Of a stretch of 64,000 bases of DNA, positions 48,365 to 56,930 are shown piece by piece (the stretch's first letter is position 1; each line of letters starts with the position of its first letter). Under the pieces are notes generated by a model. It was not told the DNA's origin and made no database searches. It saw nothing but the letters and a program-made list of their open reading frames with translations. The translations under genes and the position numbers were made by a program. The stretch is taken from contig JAHZBA010000007.1 in the NCBI GenBank assembly GCA_019423635.1, positions 1-64,000 of the forward strand, read 5' to 3'. Origin of the DNA: Clostridiales bacterium (GTDB taxonomy: Bacteria > Bacillota > Clostridia > Oscillospirales > Oscillospiraceae).

Positions 48365-49746
48365 CTGACAAGCGGGAGCGCCAGCTGGACGCAGAGCGTG
48401 GGGTGATCGGATCTCTGTTGATCGACAATGAGATTACCCGGAATCTTCTTTCGGCGGTCGATGAACAGGATTTCTTGAATCCGGTAAACCGTCTGATTTT
48501 TCAAACTGCCCGTGCTCTATTTCGTGCCGGGAGTCCTGTGGACCCTATCACCATCCGTTCCCGCATTGGCGATCAGTACACCGACTACTTGGTCCAGCTG
48601 ATGGAGATCACGCCCACGGCGGCAGCTTGGCAAACATATGCGGAGATTATGCACGAGCAGGCCACACTCCTGAGAATTTTTGAGCTGGCGGGTGATTTGC
48701 GTGACGCTGTCACATTGGACGATTGCCGTCCTCTGTGCGCAAAGCTGGGTCAACTCCTGACTGATGGGCGGAAGCTGAATGCCTGGGGTATGCAGGAGCT
48801 GCTGGACAGCTTCTTCCAGAGCCAGGACCCAAACGAGCCCCCGGTGAATTATGTGAATCTTGGAATTCCCATTCTGGACAAGGGTTCCTTTATCGAGCTT
48901 GGAGATGTTGTAATTATTGGCGGCTATCCAAGTGACGGGAAGACCGCTTTGTCGATCATGTTGGCGTGGAATATGGCAAAGGCCTACAGAGTCGGTTTTT
49001 TTTCTCTGGAGACGAACCACGAGAAATTCCGGGATCGCCTGATGACTCACGCAGCGCAGATAAGTTTTGCCGATATTAAGCGCCGCACCATCAGCGAGTC
49101 TGATTGGAAGCGGGTTGCGGAACAGAGCAGAGAGTTTGCTGAACGCGGTCTGACGGTGATCGAAGCTGCAGGTATGACGGCCATGGATATTCAGTCTGTC
49201 AGCCAGGCCTATGACTTCCAGGTGATTTTTGTGGACTACATCCAGTTGGTGACTCCGGACAAGACCTCGTCCAGTAATCGTGCCGAACAGATGGCCCGTA
49301 TATCCATGGAAATGCACACCTTTGCGCAGCGGAGCAAGACACTGGTGGTGGAGCTTGCCCAGCTTTCCCGGCCGGAAAAAGGCGGCTGGCGGGAGCCGAA
49401 TATGCACGATCTGAAGGAGACCGGTCAATTTGAGCAGGATGCAGACGTGATTTTACTCCTATATCAGCCAGATCCCAAGGACAAGAACTTCAATTCGGAG
49501 CAGCACCGGTATCTGAACGTCGTAAAAAACAAGGAAGCCCGAAAAGGAAAATGGCCGTTGTACTTCGATGGAGACCGGCAGACGTTTTCCGTTGCAGCCG
49601 ACGATAGCGGCAGAGTGATGCGCACCTTAATCAATGCAGGGAAGAATGCGGCGTCCCAAAACAAAGCAAGAGCGGAAAATGAGAAAGAGGCCCATCAAGT
49701 GAAAATCACAGAACTTCCGGCGGTAGACGGTGACCTTCCGTTTTGA
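48355..49746 (+). CDS. phage DnaB-like replicative helicase
   Basis: 463 residues. DnaB N-terminal domain (QLDAERGVIGSLLIDNEI), RecA-like core with Walker A GGYPSDGKTA near 188-197, VGFFSLETN, and Walker B IFVDYIQLV near 289-297; arginine-finger region QLSRPEKGG and the H4-like SNRAEQMARIS. Hexameric 5'-3' helicase for phage DNA replication. No intein or frameshift seen. Confidence 0.95.
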   Translation: MAITDKRERQLDAERGVIGSLLIDNEITRNLLSAVDEQDFLNPVNRLIFQTARALFRAGSPVDPITIRSRIGDQYTDYLVQLMEITPTAAAWQTYAEIMHEQATLLRIFELAGDLRDAVTLDDCRPLCAKLGQLLTDGRKLNAWGMQELLDSFFQSQDPNEPPVNYVNLGIPILDKGSFIELGDVVIIGGYPSDGKTALSIMLAWNMAKAYRVGFFSLETNHEKFRDRLMTHAAQISFADIKRRTISESDWKRVAEQSREFAERGLTVIEAAGMTAMDIQSVSQAYDFQVIFVDYIQLVTPDKTSSSNRAEQMARISMEMHTFAQRSKTLVVELAQLSRPEKGGWREPNMHDLKETGQFEQDADVILLLYQPDPKDKNFNSEQHRYLNVVKNKEARKGKWPLYFDGDRQTFSVAADDSGRVMRTLINAGKNAASQNKARAENEKEAHQVKITELPAVDGDLPF

Positions 49747-49775
49747 CACATAAGAAAGCAGGAGCACGTTATTAC

Positions 49776-50024
49776 ATGAACATCGGAGATAAATTGACGC
49801 GGATTCCCTCGGCTGCAGTTTATGAGCACGAAAAGCACCCAAGGGCGCTTCCATGCCAGGTGGTGTACATTCACCCGGAGCGGCGGTTTTACACCGTGGA
49901 GTTCCGCTTTCCGGCTACGGGCTGGGCTTTCCGGGAGGCTTACTTTTTCCCCGAGCGCCTGGGGGATCAATATCCAAACGAAAGAAGGATGAAACATGAG
50001 AAAAATCGCAATTATGAACAATAA
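49776..50024 (+). CDS. hypothetical phage protein
   Basis: 82 residues from ATG 49776 (GCAGGAGC site); a TTG at 49743 would add 11 residues. Short SH3-like beta pattern (ALPCQVVYIHPERRFYTVEF) and a basic tail that overlaps the parA start by 29 nt. No family recognised. Confidence 0.68.
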   Translation: MNIGDKLTRIPSAAVYEHEKHPRALPCQVVYIHPERRFYTVEFRFPATGWAFREAYFFPERLGDQYPNERRMKHEKNRNYEQ

Positions 50025-50778
50025 AGGCGGCGTCGGCAAGACGGTAACCGCTATCAATCTGGGCGACATCCTGGTCACGGATTACCATAAGCGGGTGCTG
50101 CTGGTGGACTGCGATGGGCAGATGAATTTGACCCGATTCTTTCTGCCGGAGTTTGATCCGCTGGTCAACACCTCCGTGGCGGAGGTGCTGACGGGAGACC
50201 ATGAACCGGTGTGGGAGGACAATGTGATCCCTATTATGCCCGATTTGGGCCTGCTGGCCGGATCTTCCGGTCTCTATGACCTGGATTTTCGTGCGATCAG
50301 CGAAGGAGTCAGTGATACACAGGCGCTGCGGCGCTTTTGTGAGGCCGTCGAGGCTGACGGCGAGATTGATTACGTGATCTTTGATTGCTCTCCGGGTTTT
50401 ACGGTGGCCAGTGTTGCGGCGCTGCTGGCGGCCAATGAGGTGGTGATCCCCATGCTGGTGGACGGGTTTTCTTTTGCCGGCATGATGGATATGCAGGACC
50501 AGCTGGTGAGCCTCCAGTCCGCCAACCGCAGTGTGAATATTGCGGGAATCCTGATTACCCAGTGGCACAACAGCGAGGTGGTGCTGCAGGGAGAGGCGCT
50601 GGTCCGGCAGATGGGGGTGAAGGTCTTTGATACCCACATCCGGCGGACCGATAAGGTTGCGGAGAGCACCTTCGACCGTCAACCTATTGTGCGGTACAGC
50701 CCCACCAGCGCGGCGGCCAGGGATTACCGGGCATGGTTGGCAGAGTACCTGCCGGAGGTGCGTGATGGCGAGGTTTGA
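49996..50778 (+). CDS. parA: ParA/MinD-family ATPase
   Basis: 260 residues. Deviant Walker A NNKGGVGKT at 8-16, VLLVDCDGQMNL (A'), and IDYVIFDCSPG (Walker B) define a ParA-type DNA-segregation ATPase. No N-terminal HTH, so it is the short type Ib form. Overlaps the DUF3102 gene by 14 nt, which takes the position of a ParB partner. Suggests a plasmid-like or partitioned state of the phage genome. Confidence 0.92.
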   Translation: MRKIAIMNNKGGVGKTVTAINLGDILVTDYHKRVLLVDCDGQMNLTRFFLPEFDPLVNTSVAEVLTGDHEPVWEDNVIPIMPDLGLLAGSSGLYDLDFRAISEGVSDTQALRRFCEAVEADGEIDYVIFDCSPGFTVASVAALLAANEVVIPMLVDGFSFAGMMDMQDQLVSLQSANRSVNIAGILITQWHNSEVVLQGEALVRQMGVKVFDTHIRRTDKVAESTFDRQPIVRYSPTSAAARDYRAWLAEYLPEVRDGEV

Positions 50779-51832
50779 TATTTCAAAATTTGCGTCCTCC
50801 GTTGGTCAGGCAGCTTCGGAAGAGCGGAATATTGAAACCATTACCACCGAGATCCTCCGGCTGAAACAGGATGCTGGAAACGCGATTCTTAGAATTGGTC
50901 AGCGACTGATTGAGGCAAAGGCCTTGCTTTCGCACGGAGAATGGCTGCCATGGCTTACAGAGCAGGTGGAATTTTCGGAGCGGACAGCGCAAAATTTTAT
51001 CCGTCTTGCACGTGAATGGTCAAATCCGCAGGCGCTTGCGGATTTGGGGGCCACTAAGGCACTGACGCTCCTGGCCCTTCCTCTGGAGGAGCGAGAACAG
51101 TTTATGGCAGAGCATCACATCGTGGACGGTGAAGAGAAGAATGTTATCGACATGACTTCACGGGAGCTGGAAAAGGCCATCCGGGAACGGGATGAGGCCC
51201 GTCAGGCGGCGGAGACCGCCAGAGCGGATGCCCAGACTGCTGAGGAGAGCCGTCTGAAGATGGAGTCTGATATGCGGTCTCTGCAGGAAATCCACCGGTC
51301 CGCCCAGGAAAGCGAGGCCCAGGCCCGGCAGGAGCTGGAGAATGTCCTGGCAGAGCTCAAGACCCTGCGGAACAAGCCTGTGGATGTGGCCGTTCAGTCT
51401 ATTGTGGACAAGGAAGCACTGGAGAAGGCCCGAGCTGAGGCAATCGCGGAAATGCAGGTAAAGCTGGACCAGACACAGGCAGCCCAAAAAGCTGCCGAGG
51501 AAAAGAGGAAGACCGCCGAGAGGAAGCTGGAAGAAGCTCAAAGGCAGGCTGGAGCCAATGCAGAGATTTTGTCCCGGGCCGAGAAGGCCGAGGCGGCATT
51601 GGAAGTGGCCCGCCGTCAACTGGAAGCCGCTGAGAGAGCAGGAAAGCAGTCCCAGGTAAATGCGGACCCGGATTTGGCTATGTTCAATGTCCTATTCAGC
51701 CAGGCCCAGGAGCAGGTAAATAGAATGCACGGTCTCTTACTGAAAATCAGGGGCCGGGACGCCGAGGCGGCCCAGAAGCTCCAGAAAGCAATTCTGGCCC
51801 TGGCTGATCTGGTGAGGGGGTGTGCGGAATGA
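50765..51832 (+). CDS. DUF3102-type coiled-coil protein, ParA partner
   Basis: 355 residues from ATG 50765. N-terminal DUF3102-like helical domain (about 25-105: ILRIGQRLIEAKALLSHGEW, FSERTAQNFIRLAREW), which resembles the DNA-binding helices of plasmid partition/replication proteins, then a long coiled coil (about 140-320, Glu/Ala/Arg-rich heptads). Tightly coupled to parA upstream and to the PcfK-like gene downstream (ATGA). A 26-bp palindrome identical in inverse to 42457-42482 lies in its coding sequence (51021-51046). I infer a ParB-like role. Confidence 0.82.
   Translation: MARFDISKFASSVGQAASEERNIETITTEILRLKQDAGNAILRIGQRLIEAKALLSHGEWLPWLTEQVEFSERTAQNFIRLAREWSNPQALADLGATKALTLLALPLEEREQFMAEHHIVDGEEKNVIDMTSRELEKAIRERDEARQAAETARADAQTAEESRLKMESDMRSLQEIHRSAQESEAQARQELENVLAELKTLRNKPVDVAVQSIVDKEALEKARAEAIAEMQVKLDQTQAAQKAAEEKRKTAERKLEEAQRQAGANAEILSRAEKAEAALEVARRQLEAAERAGKQSQVNADPDLAMFNVLFSQAQEQVNRMHGLLLKIRGRDAEAAQKLQKAILALADLVRGCAE
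51021..51046. repeat. 26-bp near-palindrome, copy 2
   Basis: CAAATCCGCA, GGCGCT, TGCGGATTTG: exact reverse complement of 42457-42482. Encoded inside DUF3102 (reading SNPQALADLG), so the protein sequence may have adapted to carry the site. Confidence 0.8.
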
Positions 51833-52179
51833 GCTGGAGCGAAAAGGCGGCTGAAAAGCTGGAGCAGGAACAGAGTACTGCAAACTATGACAAGTATGCA
51901 CAAATTATGAAGGACCGGGTCCTCGAGGCTCTGCAGGATTTTTGCAGGCAGGATGAGGAATTTTCGCAGGCCGTTGTTCAGGGCGGAACGTTTGAGGACT
52001 GTATGAAGGTGGTGGCCAAAAACTGCGGGACTGGCATTTCTGACTTGGATGCGTTCCGCCGGGCTGCACAGTTCTATTTTCCAGGTGCGGAGATCCGTTT
52101 TCAGATGTCGATCGACCTCTGTGGTTCTGTTCAAAACAATGGCGAATCCGTGGTTCTGAATTTGGCAGACTTTTGGTGA
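51829..52179 (+). CDS. PcfK-like protein
   Basis: 116 residues. Helical, with the PcfK pattern DYCITYVL-like as FEDCMKVVAKNCGTGISDLD followed by AFRRAAQFYFPGAEIRF. PcfK and PcfJ are named from conjugative plasmid pCF10, where function is unclear. Overlaps DUF3102 as ATGA and precedes the PcfJ-like gene. Confidence 0.8.
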   Translation: MSWSEKAAEKLEQEQSTANYDKYAQIMKDRVLEALQDFCRQDEEFSQAVVQGGTFEDCMKVVAKNCGTGISDLDAFRRAAQFYFPGAEIRFQMSIDLCGSVQNNGESVVLNLADFW

Positions 52180-52193
52180 GAGGAGATACAGTC

Positions 52194-53870
52194 ATGAAGA
52201 ATGCACCCTGCACGAAACTTTCCTGGGCGGAGGAAATGAAGCTCATGAAAGCTTTTCCAATGTATCTCGATGATGACGAAGAAGCACTGGCCCGGAAGTT
52301 TTTTAAGCCGCTTGTGTTTTTCCAACAGATAGAGAGCGACCGAACGCAGCGCCGGTGTGTATGTACCAGCTGTATGGAGACCTTTATTGCTGACAAAGCG
52401 ATCTTTTCTGATTTCTTCAAGGCAACCCATGGAAAGCGATGCGAGTGTCCTCACTGCGGGCAGGCGTCCATTCTGCTCGCAATGGGAAAATTCAAAAACT
52501 TCGGGAGTTTGAGTTCTAGAGAGCGGGCGGTTCAGATGTCCTCCTATGGAGACTGGCTTTTGATTCAGGCAGGATGGATCACAAGAACCTTCGATCACGA
52601 GGACTTAGGCGGCTATCTGGAGTTTGAACCGTTCCGCCGGTACGCTTTCGCGCCGGGCAGACGGGCTATGTGGTCACAAGCGTATAGCGTGGAGGGGGCT
52701 TGGACCAGAGAGGACAGCATAAGCGAGCCTTTTGCCCGTCAGCCTTATGAACGGGAAGCGGCTTATATTCCGCTGAATGCGGAGGCTCTGTCTATCAGTT
52801 CTATGCGGTGGTGCCAGTATGACCGGTGGTTCGACAATGAATTCGGCGGCCTTCTGGCGGATCTTGATTGGGTAGAGGCGCCTTTTCTCATTGCCCACTT
52901 CATCACCTACCTGTCAGAGTACACACGGCGGCCGCAGATGGAGTTTTTGGCAAAGCTGGGCCACGACGATGTTCTCCGGGATTTGGTGATTGCCCGCAAG
53001 CCTCACGGAGATCTCTTGGACTGGAAAGCCCGCACTCCAGCGGCGTTTTTCCGGCTCAGAAAAGAGGAGTATCAGCTATTCGCAGATTCCGGTCTTAGTC
53101 TGAACGCACTGGAAGGCTGGCGGGCACAGCGTAAACGCGGTTTGTCTTTTCAATCCTTCATCGAAGGCAGAAAGGACTGCGGCGAGGATTTCAACCGTGT
53201 GCTGCGCTGCTTGGAATTTTCCGGTGTGAGTCTGAATCACGCCATGCGCTATTTGCGCCAGCAGGCTAGGGGAGATCTTCGGTCTTTCCACGGCGCGGTA
53301 GAGTTTTGGCTGGACTACTTGACCAATGCCAGACAACTGGACTATGACCTCACCCGCACAGATGTAGCTCTTCCTAAAAATTTGCGGGAGCGACATGATC
53401 TCGCCGCAGGCGCTGTCAATCTAGTGGAGGCACAGGAGCAGATGAGACGCTACGCCGTCCGATATCGGAATTTAACAGAACAGTTTGAGTTCCAGTCGGA
53501 TGGTCTTTGCGTGGTAGTTCCCAAAAGTATTCAGGAAATTATCGACGAAGGGAAAATCCTGCAGCATTGTGTGGGAGGTTATGCAAAACGCCACGTCTCC
53601 GGTGCGGTGACGATCCTTTTCTTGAGAAAAATGAAAAACCCGGAGGCACCCTATGTGACCATGGAGCTTTCCACAGAAAACAACTGCAAGAATCTGCACA
53701 TTGTTCAGATCCATGGCTTCCAGAATGATAAGAAGGCGGAGAGGTCACCGGAGGTTTTGCATGGGGAGTTCCTGAAGCTGTGGCTGGAGTGGGTGCATGG
53801 CGGCAGCCAACGAGATCAGACGGGGAAACCATTGCTGCGAGCGGAAACGACAAAGGTGAACATTGCGTGA
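52194..53870 (+). CDS. PcfJ-like protein
   Basis: 558 residues, ATG 52194 after GAGAGGAG. Contains two CxxC pairs near 62-95 (CVCTSCMETF and CECPHCGQAS), suggesting a zinc site, and the PcfJ core near 450-490 with LQHCVGGYAKRHVSGAVTIL and MELSTENNCKNLHIVQIHGF. Common in plasmids and phages; function unknown, possibly DNA processing. Confidence 0.85.
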   Translation: MKNAPCTKLSWAEEMKLMKAFPMYLDDDEEALARKFFKPLVFFQQIESDRTQRRCVCTSCMETFIADKAIFSDFFKATHGKRCECPHCGQASILLAMGKFKNFGSLSSRERAVQMSSYGDWLLIQAGWITRTFDHEDLGGYLEFEPFRRYAFAPGRRAMWSQAYSVEGAWTREDSISEPFARQPYEREAAYIPLNAEALSISSMRWCQYDRWFDNEFGGLLADLDWVEAPFLIAHFITYLSEYTRRPQMEFLAKLGHDDVLRDLVIARKPHGDLLDWKARTPAAFFRLRKEEYQLFADSGLSLNALEGWRAQRKRGLSFQSFIEGRKDCGEDFNRVLRCLEFSGVSLNHAMRYLRQQARGDLRSFHGAVEFWLDYLTNARQLDYDLTRTDVALPKNLRERHDLAAGAVNLVEAQEQMRRYAVRYRNLTEQFEFQSDGLCVVVPKSIQEIIDEGKILQHCVGGYAKRHVSGAVTILFLRKMKNPEAPYVTMELSTENNCKNLHIVQIHGFQNDKKAERSPEVLHGEFLKLWLEWVHGGSQRDQTGKPLLRAETTKVNIA

Positions 53871-53901
53871 GTAATCGCATAAAGCTGAAAGGTGTGGTCT
53901 T

Positions 53902-54201
53902 ATGAGAAAAGAGTTTGTGCACAAATTTGACGAATCTGGAGAGCGCCTGTCGATCCATCATCTGGGACTTGCGCACATGACTGCGTTGTGCATGCGGCCA
54001 ATTTCTCTGGTCTGGTGGAAACTGCTGAAGGTAGATCCAGCGCTTGCCGCACGGTTTAGACAGGCGGTAGAGGCCTCTGTTTTGGAACCGAGCAGTCCGT
54101 TGTTTTTCGAGACACCCGACTATGCGGGCCACTTAGCCGAAGATATTTGCATGATTTTTCCGGGCAGAAAGGAGGGAAACGATGGAACGGCTGACAAATG
54201 A
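53902..54201 (+). CDS. hypothetical phage protein
   Basis: 99 residues, ATG after AAAGGTG. Mostly helical (IHHLGLAHMTALCMRPISLV). Overlaps the next gene by 20 nt. No family recognised. Confidence 0.68.
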   Translation: MRKEFVHKFDESGERLSIHHLGLAHMTALCMRPISLVWWKLLKVDPALAARFRQAVEASVLEPSSPLFFETPDYAGHLAEDICMIFPGRKEGNDGTADK

Positions 54202-54604
54202 AAACCATAAAGAGCTTGGGTTTTGCGCTTATGTGGGATCTCAAAACCCATTTGAGGCCCCAATAACAATCGGGGAATTGGCGGCATTTTTGAATGAAGA
54301 TTACAGTCCAAGAAAAATCTTGGAAGAAGTTTTTGCTCATCTTGCTGCCTATGAGGACACCATGCCATTAGAACGGGCTCAGGAGCTTGTCCAGGCCGAG
54401 AAGGACGGGCGGCTGGTGGTGCTTCCGTGCAAATCGGGCGATGAGCTTACAATAAACGGGCGGAAATTTAAGGCAAACAATTGGAATGTGTTGCTTACGG
54501 CATTTTCGGACGATACGTCGACACCGTCGGGCAAGATTGTTAAACTGTTTTACCCAGAAGAAGTCGAGGCGGAACTGAAAAAGGAGGGTGGGAACATACA
54601 ATGA
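54182..54604 (+). CDS. hypothetical phage protein
   Basis: 140 residues. The start MERLTNENHKELGFC is of a type seen in many Firmicutes phage proteins; a helix (AAYEDTMPLERAQELVQAEK) and a beta region follow (GDELTINGRKFKANNWNVLL). Ribosome site AAAGGAGGG lies upstream. Overlaps its neighbours by 20 and 4 nt. Confidence 0.75.
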   Translation: MERLTNENHKELGFCAYVGSQNPFEAPITIGELAAFLNEDYSPRKILEEVFAHLAAYEDTMPLERAQELVQAEKDGRLVVLPCKSGDELTINGRKFKANNWNVLLTAFSDDTSTPSGKIVKLFYPEEVEAELKKEGGNIQ

Positions 54605-55320
54605 ACCGACTGACAACTGATGCCCCAAATGGGAATTTTGAGACCATGCTGAACTTTGTGTACGGGAAAGATGGATGGGCCTATATCCGGCATGATGGAT
54701 ATCACGAGAATGTGTTGCTGACGGACTGGGCGAAGCGGCAGTGCAAGCTCCGGGGCTGCGATGAGGTTTTGGCAGAGACGCCGGAGGAAATTGACCAGCG
54801 GCTCTGCGATTGCATGATGGATGCCCCGATCTGTCCGATTGCAATGGCCTATTGCTTTGCCAGTCAGGCTGTGCATCTTAGAGACCGTCTGAAAATGTAT
54901 GAGGACACTGGGCTGGGACCGGAGGAGATCACCACAGAACCTTATGGGTGTGTATTTTACTGCAACCGAAAATGCAACCTTGACGGTGATTTTTGCGCAG
55001 AAGGGCCTGGCTGTCCTAGAGAGATTGATGTGGAAACCGCAAAGCACCTCTTGGAGCTTGCCCAGATCGAGAAGGAGGGGAGGCTGGGAGTGCTGGAGCC
55101 CACCGCATACAACGACCCGCTGACCCTGGAGCAGCTGCTGGAGATGGATGGGGAGCCGGTATTCATAAAGTGCCTATTTAACGAAGAATTATCTTCGTAT
55201 GTTGTTATCGATAGGCGAAGAGACAGCGCTGGAATTTTCACCAGACTGTTTTATGCTAGCTTTGAATACTACGGGGATGAATGGATTGCTTACCGCCGCA
55301 AACCGGAGGAGCTGAAATGA
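54601..55320 (+). CDS. phage protein with C-terminal 'MDGEPV' domain
   Basis: 239 residues. The middle is Cys-rich (CVFYCNRKCNLDGDFCAEGP) and may bind zinc. The last 70 residues (NDPLTLEQLLEMDGEPVFIK onward) are related to the separate 100-residue gene at 55540. ATGA overlap with the preceding gene. Function unknown. Confidence 0.76.
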   Translation: MNRLTTDAPNGNFETMLNFVYGKDGWAYIRHDGYHENVLLTDWAKRQCKLRGCDEVLAETPEEIDQRLCDCMMDAPICPIAMAYCFASQAVHLRDRLKMYEDTGLGPEEITTEPYGCVFYCNRKCNLDGDFCAEGPGCPREIDVETAKHLLELAQIEKEGRLGVLEPTAYNDPLTLEQLLEMDGEPVFIKCLFNEELSSYVVIDRRRDSAGIFTRLFYASFEYYGDEWIAYRRKPEELK

Positions 55321-55553
55321 TTAAAATACTAAGCGAACTGATTGAACTTTCAGTGAAGAAAAACTGGCTTAATCATATCAATCGAGCTGTGGATAAGTAC
55401 AACAAACTGAATCAAAAAGCTAATGTCCAATCTTATGTTGTTCGTAAACTATTAGACAGGTACAATGAGCTCTATCCTAACGATATGATTAAGATAGCGA
55501 GTGGGACCAAAGCATCGCTGGAAAAGAGGGGGGCAGAAAATGAGGCTGATTGA
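55317..55553 (+). CDS. hypothetical small phage protein
   Basis: 78 residues (MIKILSELIELSVKKNWLNH at the start), basic and helical, more A+T-rich than neighbours. Sits between the two 'MDGEPV' genes with 4-nt and 14-nt overlaps. No family recognised. Confidence 0.68.
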   Translation: MIKILSELIELSVKKNWLNHINRAVDKYNKLNQKANVQSYVVRKLLDRYNELYPNDMIKIASGTKASLEKRGAENEAD

Positions 55554-55842
55554 TAATGACCCTCTGACCTTGGAGGAGCTGCGGCAGATGGACGGGGAAC
55601 CGGTGTGGGTGCATATTGCTGGCAGTTTGCGGGGTCTGGTAGACGCAGATGGCGTGTGGGGTCTGGTAGATGCGGATGATTCTGTTGTGTGTTTTAATCT
55701 CGGAGAAGGTATTGATTTTTCTGAAATTGCTGGATTAGTCTACCGCAATGTGAATTGGAATGATGCTCCATGCCGCAAATGCTTTGCCGGTGATATGGAT
55801 TGCTGGGAATGGCGCGGCCCGCAAGCCAAAAGGGAGGGCTGA
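55540..55842 (+). CDS. 'MDGEPV' domain phage protein
   Basis: 100 residues. NDPLTLEELRQMDGEPVWVH is a paralogue of the C-terminal domain of 54601-55320, continuing with a beta-rich stretch that includes an internal tandem repeat (RGLVDADGVW/WGLVDADDSV) and ending DCWEWRGPQAKREG. ATG after GGGGGGCAG. Family found in several Firmicutes phages without known function. Confidence 0.75.
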   Translation: MRLIDNDPLTLEELRQMDGEPVWVHIAGSLRGLVDADGVWGLVDADDSVVCFNLGEGIDFSEIAGLVYRNVNWNDAPCRKCFAGDMDCWEWRGPQAKREG

Positions 55843-55846
55843 TCTT

Positions 55847-56635
55847 ATGAGTGATCGTCCATACCCGCTCTGGTACTGCACCCGCCAGAGAGCAGGGCCG
55901 CTTGTCAAGGAGTGCCGGGCCATCCGTGCGCGGATCGGCCCGGCGGATACCCGACAAGACATCAATGAAAAACGCTCTCTCCAGAAATATGAGCACTCTT
56001 CCGTTTGCCGGACGCAGGTGGATCGGCTGGAGCTTCGTCTGGCCCTGTTCGGATTTGAGGGGAGCCATTACACACTCACCTATGACGATTTGAACCTTCC
56101 ACCTAATTTCGCAGGCGTGCGGAAGTCTTTCCGGGCCTTCCGGGAGCGTTTGAAACGATGGAACCACGGGGAACCGTACGACTGGATCGGGTGCATTGAG
56201 GGCCGCCATGGAGATCACCGGCTGCACATCCACATGGTTCTACGGGACAGCGATTTCCAGCCGGCTGTCGTTCGGTACCTGTGGAAGGGCGGCATTGAGG
56301 TGGATGATGAGCCGGTTCTGCGGAAGGAGGGGGGCTTCCGCAGACTGGCGGAGTATTTCAACAAGGAGAGGCCGGATGGATTTATCATTCCCATTGGCCG
56401 TCATCCATGGAGCTGCTCCAGAGGATTAGCCCAGAAGATCCCGCCGCCGGAGCGGTGGCAAGATGACAACGGATGGATTGTTATCCCGGATGATATCATA
56501 TGGTCCAGGAAGGGCCAGCACGAAAATGATTTCGGGGTTTACCGTTACGGCAGTTACATCCAAACAAAAAGCGCTTTTATTTTAGAAGATGTCGCGCGCA
56601 CGCGCGCGTCCATCTTGAAATCTAGTGGAAAATAA
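55847..56635 (+). CDS. HUH-type Rep-like protein
   Basis: 262 residues. The HUH metal-binding motif HLHIHMVL lies within GDHRLHIHMVLRDSDF near 122-137, and a candidate catalytic tyrosine with the downstream lysine lies in LAEYFNKE near 167-174. FTLTYDDLN-like beta strand (HYTLTYDDLNLPP) precedes. This arrangement fits rolling-circle/relaxase-type endonucleases (phage replication-associated proteins). ATG after AGGGAGGG. Its presence beside a DnaB system is unusual. Confidence 0.82.
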   Translation: MSDRPYPLWYCTRQRAGPLVKECRAIRARIGPADTRQDINEKRSLQKYEHSSVCRTQVDRLELRLALFGFEGSHYTLTYDDLNLPPNFAGVRKSFRAFRERLKRWNHGEPYDWIGCIEGRHGDHRLHIHMVLRDSDFQPAVVRYLWKGGIEVDDEPVLRKEGGFRRLAEYFNKERPDGFIIPIGRHPWSCSRGLAQKIPPPERWQDDNGWIVIPDDIIWSRKGQHENDFGVYRYGSYIQTKSAFILEDVARTRASILKSSGK

Positions 56636-56666
56636 TGCACGTTTTGAAGAAATGGAGGCGAAGGTC

Positions 56667-56867
56667 TTGCAATCGAGAAGTGAAGCTGGTAAACTGATCG
56701 TAAAGAACGGATGGATTATTTGTCCGGTGTGCAATCAGAACCGGAAGATCATCCGCATTACAGCAGATACGGAAGCTCGTTATTTGCCGGTCTACTGCCG
56801 GAAATGCGGAACCGAACTTGTTTTGAATATCAGCCGAGGCCTGAGCGTTGAACGCCTGAGCCCATGA
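56667..56867 (+). CDS. cysteine-rich KTR-domain protein
   Basis: 66 residues from TTG 56667 (GGAGG, 8 nt); GTG 56625 is an alternative. WIICPVCNQNRKIIRITADT ... YLPVYCRKCGTELVLNI matches the Cys-rich KTR zinc-ribbon family common on conjugative transposons and phages. The 3' end of the gene forms part of the terminator hairpin. Confidence 0.84.
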   Translation: MQSRSEAGKLIVKNGWIICPVCNQNRKIIRITADTEARYLPVYCRKCGTELVLNISRGLSVERLSP

Positions 56868-56907
56868 CCAACCCTGTGAGGTTGTGCGTGGACTCAGGCG
56901 TTTTTTT
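56853..56907 (+). terminator. terminator overlapping the KTR gene 3' end
   Basis: CGCCTGAGCCCA pairs with TGGACTCAGGCG (one bulge) around a 30-nt region with its own AACC/GGTT stem, then TTTTTTT. It separates the early/replication block from the packaging block. Confidence 0.82.
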
Positions 56908-56930
56908 GTTTTGCTTGGAGGTGATAGCCC

